Assembly (NCBI RefSeq): GCF_016107305.1 | Contig: NZ_RCVR01000006.1 | Coordinates: 62,001 to 126,000 of the forward strand | Direction: 5' to 3' | From: Roseomonas sp. KE2513 | GTDB taxonomy: Bacteria; Pseudomonadota; Alphaproteobacteria; Acetobacterales; Acetobacteraceae | Length of the DNA: 64,000 bases | Shown here: one piece after another, positions 34,378 to 42,569 of the stretch | How positions within the stretch are numbered: position 1 is the stretch's first letter | Layout of the letters: each line of letters begins with the position of its first letter | Translations under genes and position numbers: made by a program | The notes under the pieces: generated by a model | Told to the model about the DNA's origin: nothing | The model's input: the letters and a program-made list of their open reading frames with translations, nothing else | Databases searched by the model: none

Positions 34378-36306
34378 GTGGCGATGAACCCCGAATGGGT
34401 CTCGGCCCTCGGTCTCGTGGCGGCGCTCGCGCTGCTCGTGCTCGGCCACCTCGTCCGCGTGCTGCGCTGGTCGCTGTTGCTGCGCCAGATCGGAACGCCG
34501 CGCTCCAGCACCGGCTTCCTGGCGCTCTCGCTCGCTTATGTGCTCAACGCCTTCCTGCCTCTGCGGCTCGGCGAGATCGCGCGCGGGGTCTACTACGCCT
34601 CCCGCACGCGCAGCGACCTCGCCTATGTGCTCGCCACGATCGTGGTCGAGCGCGCCTTCGACCTGCTGGCCGTCTGGGTGCTCGTCCTCGTCTTCACGGC
34701 CGCCGGCGTGTTCTCGGATGTCGATGTCTGGGCCTGGACCGCGGGCGCGGTGCTGGTGGTGGGCGGCGTGTTTCTCTCGGCCGTGCTGGTCGAGCGCTCC
34801 GCCCGGTTTCGCTACTTCGTCTGGCTCGCGGCCTCGATCTTCAACCCGCGCATCCGCCTGGTGATCCTCGACGGGGCTTGGTCTCTGCCTGAGGTGCTGT
34901 CCGAGGCCAGCGCGCAATGGGTGCGCATCGTCGCGCAGGGCGCGGCCATGTGGGCGCTCTACCTACTCTCCTACCTTATGCTGTCGCGGGCGGTGGGGGT
35001 GGACTTCCAGCGCCTGTTCATCGTCATCCACGGCGCGCCGCTCGAACCTGCCTTCCTCTCACTGCTGTATGAGGGGATGGGGCAGGCCGCGATCCTCCTT
35101 CTCTATACCGTCGCGCCCTTCGCCCTCGTCCTCGGCTACGGCATCTTCAGGGAGCGCATCGGCGTCACGCTGCGCGGGGCTATCAGCTGGGTCTCGGACC
35201 CGATGCTCTACGTCCACCGCCTGCCGCGCTCGCGCAACCGCTTCTCGGAGGCCGAGCAGTACAGCGGCTTCCTGATGCGCCGCTTCAGCGGGGCCTCCGA
35301 CCTGGTCTCCGACTTCGAGGCGAACGCGATCGGGGACGCGGTGGTGCAGCGCATGTTCCGCGGTGGCTCGGACGCGCTGACCGCCATGGTGCAGGTCGGC
35401 AACGAGCTTCGCATCCGAAAATACGCGCTCGGCAGTGCCGCGGGGAAGCTGCACGACCAGTGCCGCTGGCTGGAGACGCACGGCACCGACCTGCCGCTCG
35501 TGCGGATCACGGACCAGTCCCGCATCGGCTCGCGCTTCCTCTACGACATGGAGTATTCCCCAACCTCGCGCGATCTGTTCGACATTATCCACTCCTCGGA
35601 TATCGAATCCTCCTGGCGCATCCTTGAGGACGTGCTGAACGCCATGCGGGCGCTGCACGAGCGCACCCGCGGCGCGCCCGCCGGTCCGGAGGTCATCGAG
35701 CGCTACGCGAGGGAGAAGGTCGCGGGCAACCTGCGGAACATCCAGGACGCCTTCCCGCTCTTCTTCGACGGGGACACGGTGCTGGTGAATGGGGTGAAGG
35801 TGGATATCGGGCTGCTGGAGCGCTTCGCCGCCCCGGATTTCGTCACCAGCCGCATCCACCGGCGGGAAACGGCCACGATCCATGGCGACCTCACCATCGA
35901 GAACATCCTGGCCGATCCGGTGCGCACCTCGCACTGGTTCCTGATCGACCCGAACGTCGGCAATATCTTCGAGTCCCCGCTGCTCGACTACGCGAAGTTG
36001 CTGCAGTCGCTGCATCTCGGCTACGAGTCCCTCAACCGCGATATCTCCTGCTCCTACGGGGATGGCGTGCTCACCTTCCCCATCGCGCGCACGGCCCAGT
36101 ACGCCGTGCTGCACGAGCGGGCGACGGCCTGGATGCGCGAGAACCTCGGCGAGGATGGGCTACGCGAGGTGCGGCTGCACGAGGTCGTGCATTATTTCCG
36201 CCTGACGCCTTACAAGTTCCGCAAGGGGGCTTATGCGGGGCTGGTTTTCCTCGGCTGCCTCTGCCTGCTGGTGCAGCGCTACTTCGACGAGTACGAGAAA
36301 TGCTGA
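34378..36306 (+). CDS. Fusion: LPG-synthase-type transmembrane domain + APH-like phosphotransferase (kinase) domain
   Basis: In this 642-residue protein, residues about 1-270 form seven to eight helices with the UPF0104/LPG_synthase_TM pattern: HLVRVLRWSLLL, LNAFLPLRLGEIARG and TIVVERAFDLLAVWVL. Residues about 280-600 form an aminoglycoside-phosphotransferase/choline-kinase-like domain with the catalytic loop IHGDLTIENILAD (His502, Asp504, Asn509) and the metal-binding DPN near 524. A short hydrophobic stretch lies near the C-terminus. The start is GTG 34378 or ATG 34384. The stop overlaps the HAD gene start. Phosphorylation of a small alcohol, sugar or lipid head group is inference. Confidence 0.8.
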   Translation: MAMNPEWVSALGLVAALALLVLGHLVRVLRWSLLLRQIGTPRSSTGFLALSLAYVLNAFLPLRLGEIARGVYYASRTRSDLAYVLATIVVERAFDLLAVWVLVLVFTAAGVFSDVDVWAWTAGAVLVVGGVFLSAVLVERSARFRYFVWLAASIFNPRIRLVILDGAWSLPEVLSEASAQWVRIVAQGAAMWALYLLSYLMLSRAVGVDFQRLFIVIHGAPLEPAFLSLLYEGMGQAAILLLYTVAPFALVLGYGIFRERIGVTLRGAISWVSDPMLYVHRLPRSRNRFSEAEQYSGFLMRRFSGASDLVSDFEANAIGDAVVQRMFRGGSDALTAMVQVGNELRIRKYALGSAAGKLHDQCRWLETHGTDLPLVRITDQSRIGSRFLYDMEYSPTSRDLFDIIHSSDIESSWRILEDVLNAMRALHERTRGAPAGPEVIERYAREKVAGNLRNIQDAFPLFFDGDTVLVNGVKVDIGLLERFAAPDFVTSRIHRRETATIHGDLTIENILADPVRTSHWFLIDPNVGNIFESPLLDYAKLLQSLHLGYESLNRDISCSYGDGVLTFPIARTAQYAVLHERATAWMRENLGEDGLREVRLHEVVHYFRLTPYKFRKGAYAGLVFLGCLCLLVQRYFDEYEKC

Positions 36307-36863
36307 GGGCCGTTCTCGTCGATTTCGACGGTACCCTCGTCGAGAGCGAGCGCGCGAACGCCGCCGCCTATGCCGCGGCGCTCGGCGAGCACGGCGTGGC
36401 CGTCGAGGCGGAGGCGATCCTGCCGCGCATCACCGGCCGCGCCTGGGGGGATTTCCTGCCGGAGCTTCTCGCCGAGGCACCCGGCACGGAGCCGGCGGCG
36501 GTGGCCCGGCGAAAGCGGGCGATCTACCCCGATTTCTTCCGCCTGATCCGCCCGAACGAGGCACTGGCCGACCTGCTGCGGGCAACGCGTCTCGGCTCGC
36601 TCGCGACCGGGCTCGTCACCACCGCGGCCTCTGGCAGCACGGAGGCGATCCTCGATCGCTTCGCGCTGCGCGACCTCTTCGACATCCTCGTCTGCGGCGA
36701 TCACGTCTCCCGCGCCAAGCCGGACCCGGAGGGCTACCAACTGGCGGCGCGGCAGCTCGGGGTGCGGCCGGAGGAGTGCATGGTCATCGAGGACTCCGAG
36801 ACCGGCCTCGCCGCCGCTCGGGCCTTCGGCGGCCATGTCCTGCGCTGGACGAGCGGCACATGA
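36300..36863 (+). CDS. HAD superfamily phosphatase (beta-phosphoglucomutase-like subfamily)
   Basis: This 187-residue protein has HAD motif I VLVDFDGTLVES (nucleophile Asp8, general acid Asp10), motif II LVTTAAS, motif III Lys in SRAKPDPEGY and motif IV VIEDSETGLAAARA. The cap domain is of the small alpha-helical type. It would dephosphorylate or isomerise a sugar or polyol phosphate. The ATG overlaps the previous gene (ATGCTGA) and its stop overlaps the GtrA start (ATGA), so it is tightly coupled in the operon. Confidence 0.87.
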   Translation: MLRAVLVDFDGTLVESERANAAAYAAALGEHGVAVEAEAILPRITGRAWGDFLPELLAEAPGTEPAAVARRKRAIYPDFFRLIRPNEALADLLRATRLGSLATGLVTTAASGSTEAILDRFALRDLFDILVCGDHVSRAKPDPEGYQLAARQLGVRPEECMVIEDSETGLAAARAFGGHVLRWTSGT

Positions 36864-37318
36864 GGAACCTGCCTCCCTGGCTGATCAACTTTCTTAAATT
36901 CGGTGGGCTCTCCGGCCTCGGCTGGATCGCCGACACCTGCATTCTTCTCCTGCTCGTGCGGCTGGCCGGCATGGCGCCCTTCGCGGCCAACATCATCAGC
37001 TCCAGCATCGCGGCGCTCTCGGTCTTCCTCCTGTCGCGCGAGAAGGTCTTCAACAAGGCCGCCGGGGGAATGGGGCTGCGCGTCGCGGGCTATCTCGCCT
37101 ATACGCTTTCGGTCATCCTCATCGCCTCCGCCGGCGTTGGCATGATCACCGCTTGGCTGGGCGGGCTGGCCAGGGCGGAGGGCGTTGCGCTCTCGGCCAC
37201 GGCGCTGGCGGCGATCGCGAAGGTGCTCGTCACCCCGCCCCAGCTGATCCTCAACTTCCTCGTATCCCGTTTCCTCATCGAACGTGACCTGAAGGGTGGC
37301 GGATCCGTCCATGGCTGA
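36860..37318 (+). CDS. GtrA family membrane protein
   Basis: This 152-residue protein has four hydrophobic helices: INFLKFGGLSGLGWIADTC, then NIISSSIAALSVFLLSREKVFN, and two further ones ending LILNFLVSRFLIE. This is the standard GtrA architecture. GtrA-type proteins are thought to flip polyprenyl-phosphate-linked sugars across the inner membrane. Its 3' end overlaps the start of the adjacent GT2 gene, reproducing the common GtrA-GT2 (GtrB-like) pairing used to make periplasmic sugar donors for GT-C enzymes. Confidence 0.9.
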   Translation: MRNLPPWLINFLKFGGLSGLGWIADTCILLLLVRLAGMAPFAANIISSSIAALSVFLLSREKVFNKAAGGMGLRVAGYLAYTLSVILIASAGVGMITAWLGGLARAEGVALSATALAAIAKVLVTPPQLILNFLVSRFLIERDLKGGGSVHG

Positions 37319-38108
37319 CCGAATGCTTGTCTTCATCCCTGCCTACAACTGCGCCCCGCAGATCGGCCGTGTGCTCGCGCAGTTCGCGGCGGTGCCGCCC
37401 GGAGTCTTCGCGGAGATCCTCGTCCTGGACAACGGCAGCCGAGACGGCACGGCGGAGGTGGCGATCGAGGCCGCGCGCTCCGTCACGACATGCCCGGTCA
37501 CGGTGGCGCGCAACCGCGACAACTACAGCCTCGGCGGCTCCCACAAGTCGGCCTTCGCCCACGCCGTCCGCCAGGGCTACACCCATGTCGTCGTGCTGCA
37601 CGGCGACGACCAGGGCTCGATCGCCGACCTCCTGCCGGTGATCGAGCGCGGCGACCACCACCGCTACGACGCCTGCCTTGGCGCCCGCTTTGCCAGGGGA
37701 TCGCGGCTGGAGGGCTATTCGCGCTTCCGGATCTTCGGGAACCACGTCTTCAACGCGCTCATCACAGGCGTGTCCTTCCGGCGCGTGCTCGATCTTGGCT
37801 CCGGGCTGAACATCTTTGCCCGCCCGGTCTTCGCAGACCCCGGTATCGCCCGCTACGCCGACGACCTGCGCTTCAATGTCTATCTCCTCCTCGGCCTCAT
37901 CGACGGCGGGCGCAAGTTCATGTTCTTCCCGATCAGCTGGCGGGAGTCGGACCAGGTCTCCAACGTGAAGATGGTGTCGCAATCCCTGCGGACCCTGAAG
38001 ATCCTGCGCCAATACGTCCTCGGCCGGCGTGCCTTCCGCGAGGGCGAGCACCGCGACATCCCGCGGGAATCCTACGAGTTCGAAGTGCTCGGGACGAACA
38101 CCGCCTGA
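37311..38108 (+). CDS. Glycosyltransferase family 2 (polyprenyl-phosphate sugar synthase-like)
   Basis: This protein of about 265 residues has RMLVFIPAYNCAPQIGRVLA, ILVLDNGSRDGTAEVA, and the acidic motif VVLHGDDQGSIADLLPVI (about 100-117), in a DPM1/GtrB-like catalytic domain without long C-terminal membrane helices. With GtrA directly upstream, it probably charges polyprenyl phosphate with a sugar for periplasmic transfer. The start is ATG 37311, overlapping the gtrA stop; GTG 37296 and ATG 37323 are alternatives. It is the last gene of the 31,794-38,108 operon. Confidence 0.85.
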   Translation: MADRMLVFIPAYNCAPQIGRVLAQFAAVPPGVFAEILVLDNGSRDGTAEVAIEAARSVTTCPVTVARNRDNYSLGGSHKSAFAHAVRQGYTHVVVLHGDDQGSIADLLPVIERGDHHRYDACLGARFARGSRLEGYSRFRIFGNHVFNALITGVSFRRVLDLGSGLNIFARPVFADPGIARYADDLRFNVYLLLGLIDGGRKFMFFPISWRESDQVSNVKMVSQSLRTLKILRQYVLGRRAFREGEHRDIPRESYEFEVLGTNTA

Positions 38109-38120
38109 GGTCGCCGGCCC

Positions 38121-38867
38121 TTAGCGCAACTTCGCCGCCTCGGCCGCGCCGCGCAGCACGAAGGCCGAGACCGTCTGGCCGAGGCATTCCCCCAGCTGGT
38201 CCACCAAGGCCGACCGCTGCGCGCGGGGCGCGCGCTCGAGGTCGATCCGGTCCGTGTCCGCCCAGAAGCGCATCAGCTCGTAGCGTGGGAAGACCGCGGC
38301 GCCCTGGCCTGCTGCCGCGATGCGTATCGTGTCCTGATAGGCGGTGATATCGGCGTTCGCCCGCAGGAAGCGCGAGAACTGCTGGTCCATCAGCACGGTG
38401 TCGATGCCGCGGTCCTTCAGCCATCCGAGGCCGCTGGCCAGCCGGTCGGCCAGCCAGTCCGGCTCGATGCCGCGCGCCGCCTCCACGGTGCCGACCTGCC
38501 AGACCACGAGCTGCGGGGCCGGGTCCATCGCGGCCTCGATCATCATCAGCATGTCCGCCGCCGTCAGCCCGCGCCCGCCGAGGACCTTCACCTCCAGCCG
38601 CAAGTCGGGACGGCTCTCCCGCAGGCTCGCCTCCAGCCGCGCGGGCCAGGCATGGCCCGGGGTGCTGCTGCCAGGGCCGAAGACGGAGGCGGAGCCGACG
38701 ACGAGGACGCGAAGGGCGCCCTCTGCCAGCGCGCGCTCGGTGGCGGGCAGGGGCAGGGCGGCGTCCAGCAGCTCAGGCGGCGCCTCGCAGGTCGAGGCCG
38801 CGGCGGGCAGCGCCGGCAGGAGCAGTGCCAGTACCAGGAACGCGACGCGCGGGCTGCAACACCTCAT
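38121..38867 (-). CDS. SGNH-hydrolase-like periplasmic protein, probably catalytically inactive
   Basis: This 248-residue protein has a signal peptide (FLVLALLLPALPAAAS) and an SGNH/GDSL-type Rossmann core: LRVLVVGSASVFG, KVLGGRGLTAADML, LVVWQVGTVEAARG, IDTVLMDQQFS. Compared with its paralogue at 40,175, the nucleophile position of the GDSxxxG block is Ala60 instead of Ser, the block III Asn is missing (VGT instead of GSN), and there is no Asp-x-x-His near the end. It starts with an ATGA overlap on the opgC stop, so it is coupled to OpgC. A binding or scaffolding role in acylation is inference. Confidence 0.8.
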   Translation of the reverse strand: MRCCSPRVAFLVLALLLPALPAAASTCEAPPELLDAALPLPATERALAEGALRVLVVGSASVFGPGSSTPGHAWPARLEASLRESRPDLRLEVKVLGGRGLTAADMLMMIEAAMDPAPQLVVWQVGTVEAARGIEPDWLADRLASGLGWLKDRGIDTVLMDQQFSRFLRANADITAYQDTIRIAAAGQGAAVFPRYELMRFWADTDRIDLERAPRAQRSALVDQLGECLGQTVSAFVLRGAAEAAKLR

Positions 38868-40057
38868 GCCGGCCTCCCTGAGGGGATCGCGGGGCTCGCG
38901 CGCCGCGCCCGTTCCTTCCCTTTGTACCAGCCCGACAGCCAGGCGACGGCGACGAGGCTGGCCAATCCGGCGACGTTCACCGCCAGTTGCATCATAACGC
39001 GGTCGTCATATTCCAGCGCAAGCCGCCCCATGAAGGAGAAGAGGATGCCGCTGCAGAAGACGGGCAATCCCTGCTGGCCCATGGCCAGGAAGGGCCAGGC
39101 CGCGCCGCTCCGCAGCCAGGCCGCCGAGGCCGGCACCCAGTGGGCGACGAGGTAGGTGAGGGCGAGCATGGAGACGAGGCGGAAAGGGTGCATCGCCGTT
39201 TTGTCCACGTCCGTCAGCAGCCCCGTGAACCAGCGCGGCGCCAGCTGGCCGAGATCCGGCCGGTGCCAGGCGAGGAAGAGCAGGGCGAAGGCGAAGACAA
39301 GCCAGGCCAATGCCAGACCGCCCGCCCAGCGTCGCCAGGGGAAGGAGAGGGGTCCCGGCACGCCGTCGGGCGGGCGATGCCCGATCAGCACCCCGATGAC
39401 GAAGAGAAGCTGCCAGCCGCCGGGGTTGAAGAACCATCCCCCGCCCGTCCAAGTCGGCAGCTCGAGCCCGAGCAGCCGCGTCGCGGCGTAGAGGATCAGG
39501 GAGAGCCCCAGCAGCAGCCGCGGCCGGCGGATCAGCGGCAGGATGAGCGCGAATTGCAGCAAAAGCAGGATGTAGAGCGGCAGGATGTTCAGGAAGGCCG
39601 GTTGGAAGCGCAGCAGCAAGGCTTCCAGCAGCGCGCGGTAGGGCTGCTCCCCGAAAGCGTCGAGGTGCAACTCGTCGATGTAGATCGAGGCGTCCATCGC
39701 CGCGGCGGAGTAGCCGACCTGGGCCGTGAACATGACGAAGAGCACAATATGCGCGACGTAGAGCGTGCCCACCCGCCGCAGCACCTGCGCCGCCGCGAAG
39801 AGCCATCCCTCCCGTTCCAGCGCGGCGCCGTAGGCGATGCCGCCGGCATAGCCCGCGAGCAGCACGAAGGCCTCGGTCGCGTCGCAGAGGGTGATGTTGC
39901 GCAGGGTCAGGTTGCCCAGCCGGTTATCGGGGATGTGGTCGATGAAGATGAACCACAGGGCGATGCCGCGGAAGAAATCGGCCCGCAGGTCGCGAGGGCG
40001 CCGCCCGCCCGCGGCGGGGGCGGTCGCACCCGGCGAGGCCTGAGCCGATCCCTCCAT
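38864..40057 (-). CDS. opgC: OpgC-type membrane acyltransferase
   Basis: This 397-residue protein has about ten membrane helices and the OpgC signature: DLRADFFRGIALWFIFIDHI with the conserved Arg and His, FVLLAGYAGGIAYG, and YVAHIVLFVMF. OpgC adds succinyl groups to osmoregulated periplasmic glucans; relatives modify other extracytoplasmic glycans. A GGAGG site lies 5 bases upstream of ATG 40057. It is the first gene of a two-gene operon with the degenerate SGNH protein and divergent from an intact SGNH hydrolase, which together resemble an extracytoplasmic acylation module. Confidence 0.88.
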   Translation of the reverse strand: MEGSAQASPGATAPAAGGRRPRDLRADFFRGIALWFIFIDHIPDNRLGNLTLRNITLCDATEAFVLLAGYAGGIAYGAALEREGWLFAAAQVLRRVGTLYVAHIVLFVMFTAQVGYSAAAMDASIYIDELHLDAFGEQPYRALLEALLLRFQPAFLNILPLYILLLLQFALILPLIRRPRLLLGLSLILYAATRLLGLELPTWTGGGWFFNPGGWQLLFVIGVLIGHRPPDGVPGPLSFPWRRWAGGLALAWLVFAFALLFLAWHRPDLGQLAPRWFTGLLTDVDKTAMHPFRLVSMLALTYLVAHWVPASAAWLRSGAAWPFLAMGQQGLPVFCSGILFSFMGRLALEYDDRVMMQLAVNVAGLASLVAVAWLSGWYKGKERARRASPAIPSGRPA

Positions 40058-40174
40058 GACATCCTCCAGGCGTGCAAAATGGCACCGCCACCGGGCGGCC
40101 GCAGCGGTAACGCCGCGGGCAGCTGCCGGCTGGTCGAGCTTGGCGGAATCCGTGGCCGCGTGGCAAACTGGGGA

Positions 40175-40948
40175 ATGCTCCGCGTGCTGATCATCTGCGG
40201 CCTGGCCCTTCTCGCGCTGCCCCTCTCGGCGTTGCGGGCGGCGGCTGCGGAGTGCCCCGCGGCGCCGGTCCAGCCCCTCTCCCTGCCGGCCACCGCGGCG
40301 ACGATGGCGGCGGGACGGCCGGTGAGCATCCTCGCCTTCGGCTCCTCCTCCACGGAGGGTTTTGCGGCCAGCAGCCCGGAGGCCAGCTATCCCGCGCGCC
40401 TGCAGGCCCGGCTGCGCGCGGCCCTGCCCGGCCATCTCGTCACCGTGCTCAACCGCGGCCGGGGAGGGGAGGAGGTGGCGGAGATGATGCGCCGCCTGAA
40501 GCGTGACGTGCTGGAGGCCTCCCCTACCCTCGTGATCTGGCAGGTCGGCAGCAATGCCGTGCTGCGCGCCATGCCGCCCGCCCTTTATCGCGAGAGGGTG
40601 GAGGCCGGGCTCGACCGCCTTCGCGCCGCCGGGATCGAGGTCGTGCTGATGGACAACCAGGAGGCGCCGAAGCTGCAGGCCTGGCCTGAGGGAAATGCGC
40701 AGATCCTGGCCCAGACGGCCGGCATCGCGCATGATAGGGGCGTGCCCCTCTTCTCCCGCTCCGCCCTGATGCGGCGCTGGCAGGGGGAGGGAGTGCCGAC
40801 CGCCGCGGTGATCGGGCCGGACGGGTTGCACCACACCGACCTCGGCTACGACTGCGTCGCGGCCGCCCTGGCGGATAGCATCCTCGCCGCCCTCCGCCCC
40901 GTTCTCTCCCCGGCGGCCGAGGTGGCGGATGCCGGGCGGGCGCGCTGA
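40175..40948 (+). CDS. SGNH/GDSL hydrolase family protein (periplasmic)
   Basis: This protein of about 257 residues has a signal peptide (MLRVLIICGLALLALPLSA) and an intact SGNH set: ILAFGSSSTEGFAA (Ser58), NRGRGGEEV (block II Gly), IWQVGSNAVLR (block III Asn), and GLHHTDLGYDC (catalytic Asp/His region). It would act as an esterase or acyltransferase on periplasmic glycans. GTG 40160 is an alternative start. It is divergent from opgC across a 117-base spacer that must contain both promoters. The paralogue at 38,121 is degenerate at these sites. Confidence 0.87.
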   Translation: MLRVLIICGLALLALPLSALRAAAAECPAAPVQPLSLPATAATMAAGRPVSILAFGSSSTEGFAASSPEASYPARLQARLRAALPGHLVTVLNRGRGGEEVAEMMRRLKRDVLEASPTLVIWQVGSNAVLRAMPPALYRERVEAGLDRLRAAGIEVVLMDNQEAPKLQAWPEGNAQILAQTAGIAHDRGVPLFSRSALMRRWQGEGVPTAAVIGPDGLHHTDLGYDCVAAALADSILAALRPVLSPAAEVADAGRAR

Positions 40949-40968
40949 CTAGGCGGCAGAGACCTGAC

Positions 40969-41823
40969 ATGACCGGGAATGCAACCGCGCCCGTGCGCCC
41001 CCAGCCGCGGCCCCGCTCGCCCGCGCTCGCCTCCGCACGGCGGGTGTGGGGCATGGTCTATCGCCACCTCGCCCTCTTCCGCCGTTCCTGGCCGCGGGTG
41101 GTGGAGCTGATGTACTGGCCGGTCCTCCAGATGACCGTCTGGGGCTTCGTCACGGCCTATGTCGCGGGCGTCGGCCAGAACACGGCCACCCTCGCGGCGG
41201 GCGTGCTGCTGGGCGGCGTGCTGCTCTGGGAGGTGACGCTGCGGAGCCAGATGGGCTTCTCCATCTCCTTCCTCGAGGAGATCTGGTCGCGCAACCTCGG
41301 CCACGTCTTCGTCTCCCCGCTCCGCCCCTGGGAGCTGGTGGCGGCACTGATCCTCATGAGCGCGATCCGCATGCTCGTCGGCGTGCTGCCGGCGGTTCTG
41401 CTCGCCTGGCTGCTCTACGGCTTCGGGCTCTTCTCGCTCGGGCCGGTCGTGGTGCTCTTCTTCGCGGCGCTGATGATGATGGGCTGGGCCGTGGCACTCG
41501 GCGTCACCGCCCTCATCCTGCGGCACGGGGCAGGGGCTGAATCGCTGGCCTGGTCGGTCCTCTTCGGCCTCGCGCCCATCTCGGCGGTCTACTACCCCGT
41601 CTCGATCCTGCCAGGCTGGCTCCAGCCCGTCGCGCTGGCCACCCCCTCCGCCCATGTCTTCGAGGGAATGCGGGCCGCGCTGATCGAAGGGCGCGTGGCC
41701 TGGAGCCATCTCGGCTGGGCCTTCGCGCTGGACCTCCTCTGGATCGGCGCGATGGGCTGGGTCTTCATGCGCCAGTTCCACCGGGCGCGCGACAGCGGGG
41801 CGTTGCTGACCATCGGGGAATAG
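40969..41823 (+). CDS. ABC-2 type transporter permease
   Basis: This 284-residue protein has six hydrophobic segments in the ABC-2 pattern, with VYRHLALFRRSWPRVVELM before the first, EEIWSRNLGHVFVSPLRP in the cytoplasmic loop and YYPVSILPGWLQPVALATP near the end. ABC-2 permeases export polysaccharides, lipids or drugs. No ATPase gene adjoins it, so its partner is elsewhere or it uses a shared one. It follows the SGNH gene by 20 bases and may be co-transcribed with it. Export of a polysaccharide is possible but unproven. Confidence 0.87.
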   Translation: MTGNATAPVRPQPRPRSPALASARRVWGMVYRHLALFRRSWPRVVELMYWPVLQMTVWGFVTAYVAGVGQNTATLAAGVLLGGVLLWEVTLRSQMGFSISFLEEIWSRNLGHVFVSPLRPWELVAALILMSAIRMLVGVLPAVLLAWLLYGFGLFSLGPVVVLFFAALMMMGWAVALGVTALILRHGAGAESLAWSVLFGLAPISAVYYPVSILPGWLQPVALATPSAHVFEGMRAALIEGRVAWSHLGWAFALDLLWIGAMGWVFMRQFHRARDSGALLTIGE

Positions 41824-41867
41824 GAAGGGGCCTCGTCCCGCGCGGCCTTGTGTCGTAGGACCGCGCC

Positions 41868-42533
41868 ATGACGGACAGCCCCCGCATCTTCCTCATCCGC
41901 CACGCGCTCGTCGTGCCCGCCGCCCGGCTGATCGCCTATGGCTCGATGGACGTTGCCCTCTGCGAGGAGACGCTGGCGGCCGATCGCCCAGCTTACGATT
42001 GGCTCGCCTCCCGCCTGCCGCGCGGGGCGAACTGGTACTGCACGCCGCTGGCCCGCACGCGAGCGACCGCCATGGCCGTCTTCGCCGCCGGCTATCCCGA
42101 AGCGGAGCTGACGGAGCTGCCGGCCTTCGTCGAGCAGCATCTCGGGGAGTGGCAAGGCCTGTCGCACGAGGAATTCACCTCCCTGCTGCGCGACCCGCCT
42201 CACCCCTTCTGGATGCACGGCGCCGACGAGAGGCCACCGGGCGGGGAGACCCTGTCCGACGTAGTCGCCCGCGTCGGCCCCGCCCTGGAGGCAGTGGCGG
42301 ACGAGGCTGATGATCGCGGTGTCGTGATCGTGGCCCATGGCGGCTCGATCCGCGCGGCCCTGGCCCATGCCGGCGCCTTCACGCCCTACCAGGCCCTGCA
42401 GTTCAGCGTGAAGAATCTCTCCCTCACCACCCTGGAGCGGGAGGGGGGCCATTGGCGCATCCGGACGGTTAACGAGCAGCCGCCATCGGGCCCGCCCATG
42501 GCTGCTCTGGCTTCGCGGGAAGGGAGCGGCTAG
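41868..42533 (+). CDS. Histidine phosphatase (phosphoglycerate mutase-like) family protein
   Basis: This 221-residue protein has the phosphohistidine site FLIRHALVV (Arg-His near residue 10), a second Arg in TPLARTRATA, the acid Glu in VEQHLGEWQG, and the late VAHGGSIRAAL His. It fits the cytoplasmic phosphatase branch (CobC/GpmB-like). Alpha-ribazole phosphatase (CobC), sugar-phosphate phosphatase or a general phosphatase role are all possible. It follows the ABC-2 permease by 44 bases on the same strand. Confidence 0.87.
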   Translation: MTDSPRIFLIRHALVVPAARLIAYGSMDVALCEETLAADRPAYDWLASRLPRGANWYCTPLARTRATAMAVFAAGYPEAELTELPAFVEQHLGEWQGLSHEEFTSLLRDPPHPFWMHGADERPPGGETLSDVVARVGPALEAVADEADDRGVVIVAHGGSIRAALAHAGAFTPYQALQFSVKNLSLTTLEREGGHWRIRTVNEQPPSGPPMAALASREGSG

Positions 42534-42569
42534 TCTCCCGCACTGCCAAGGGGTTGGGGAGAGAACTTC

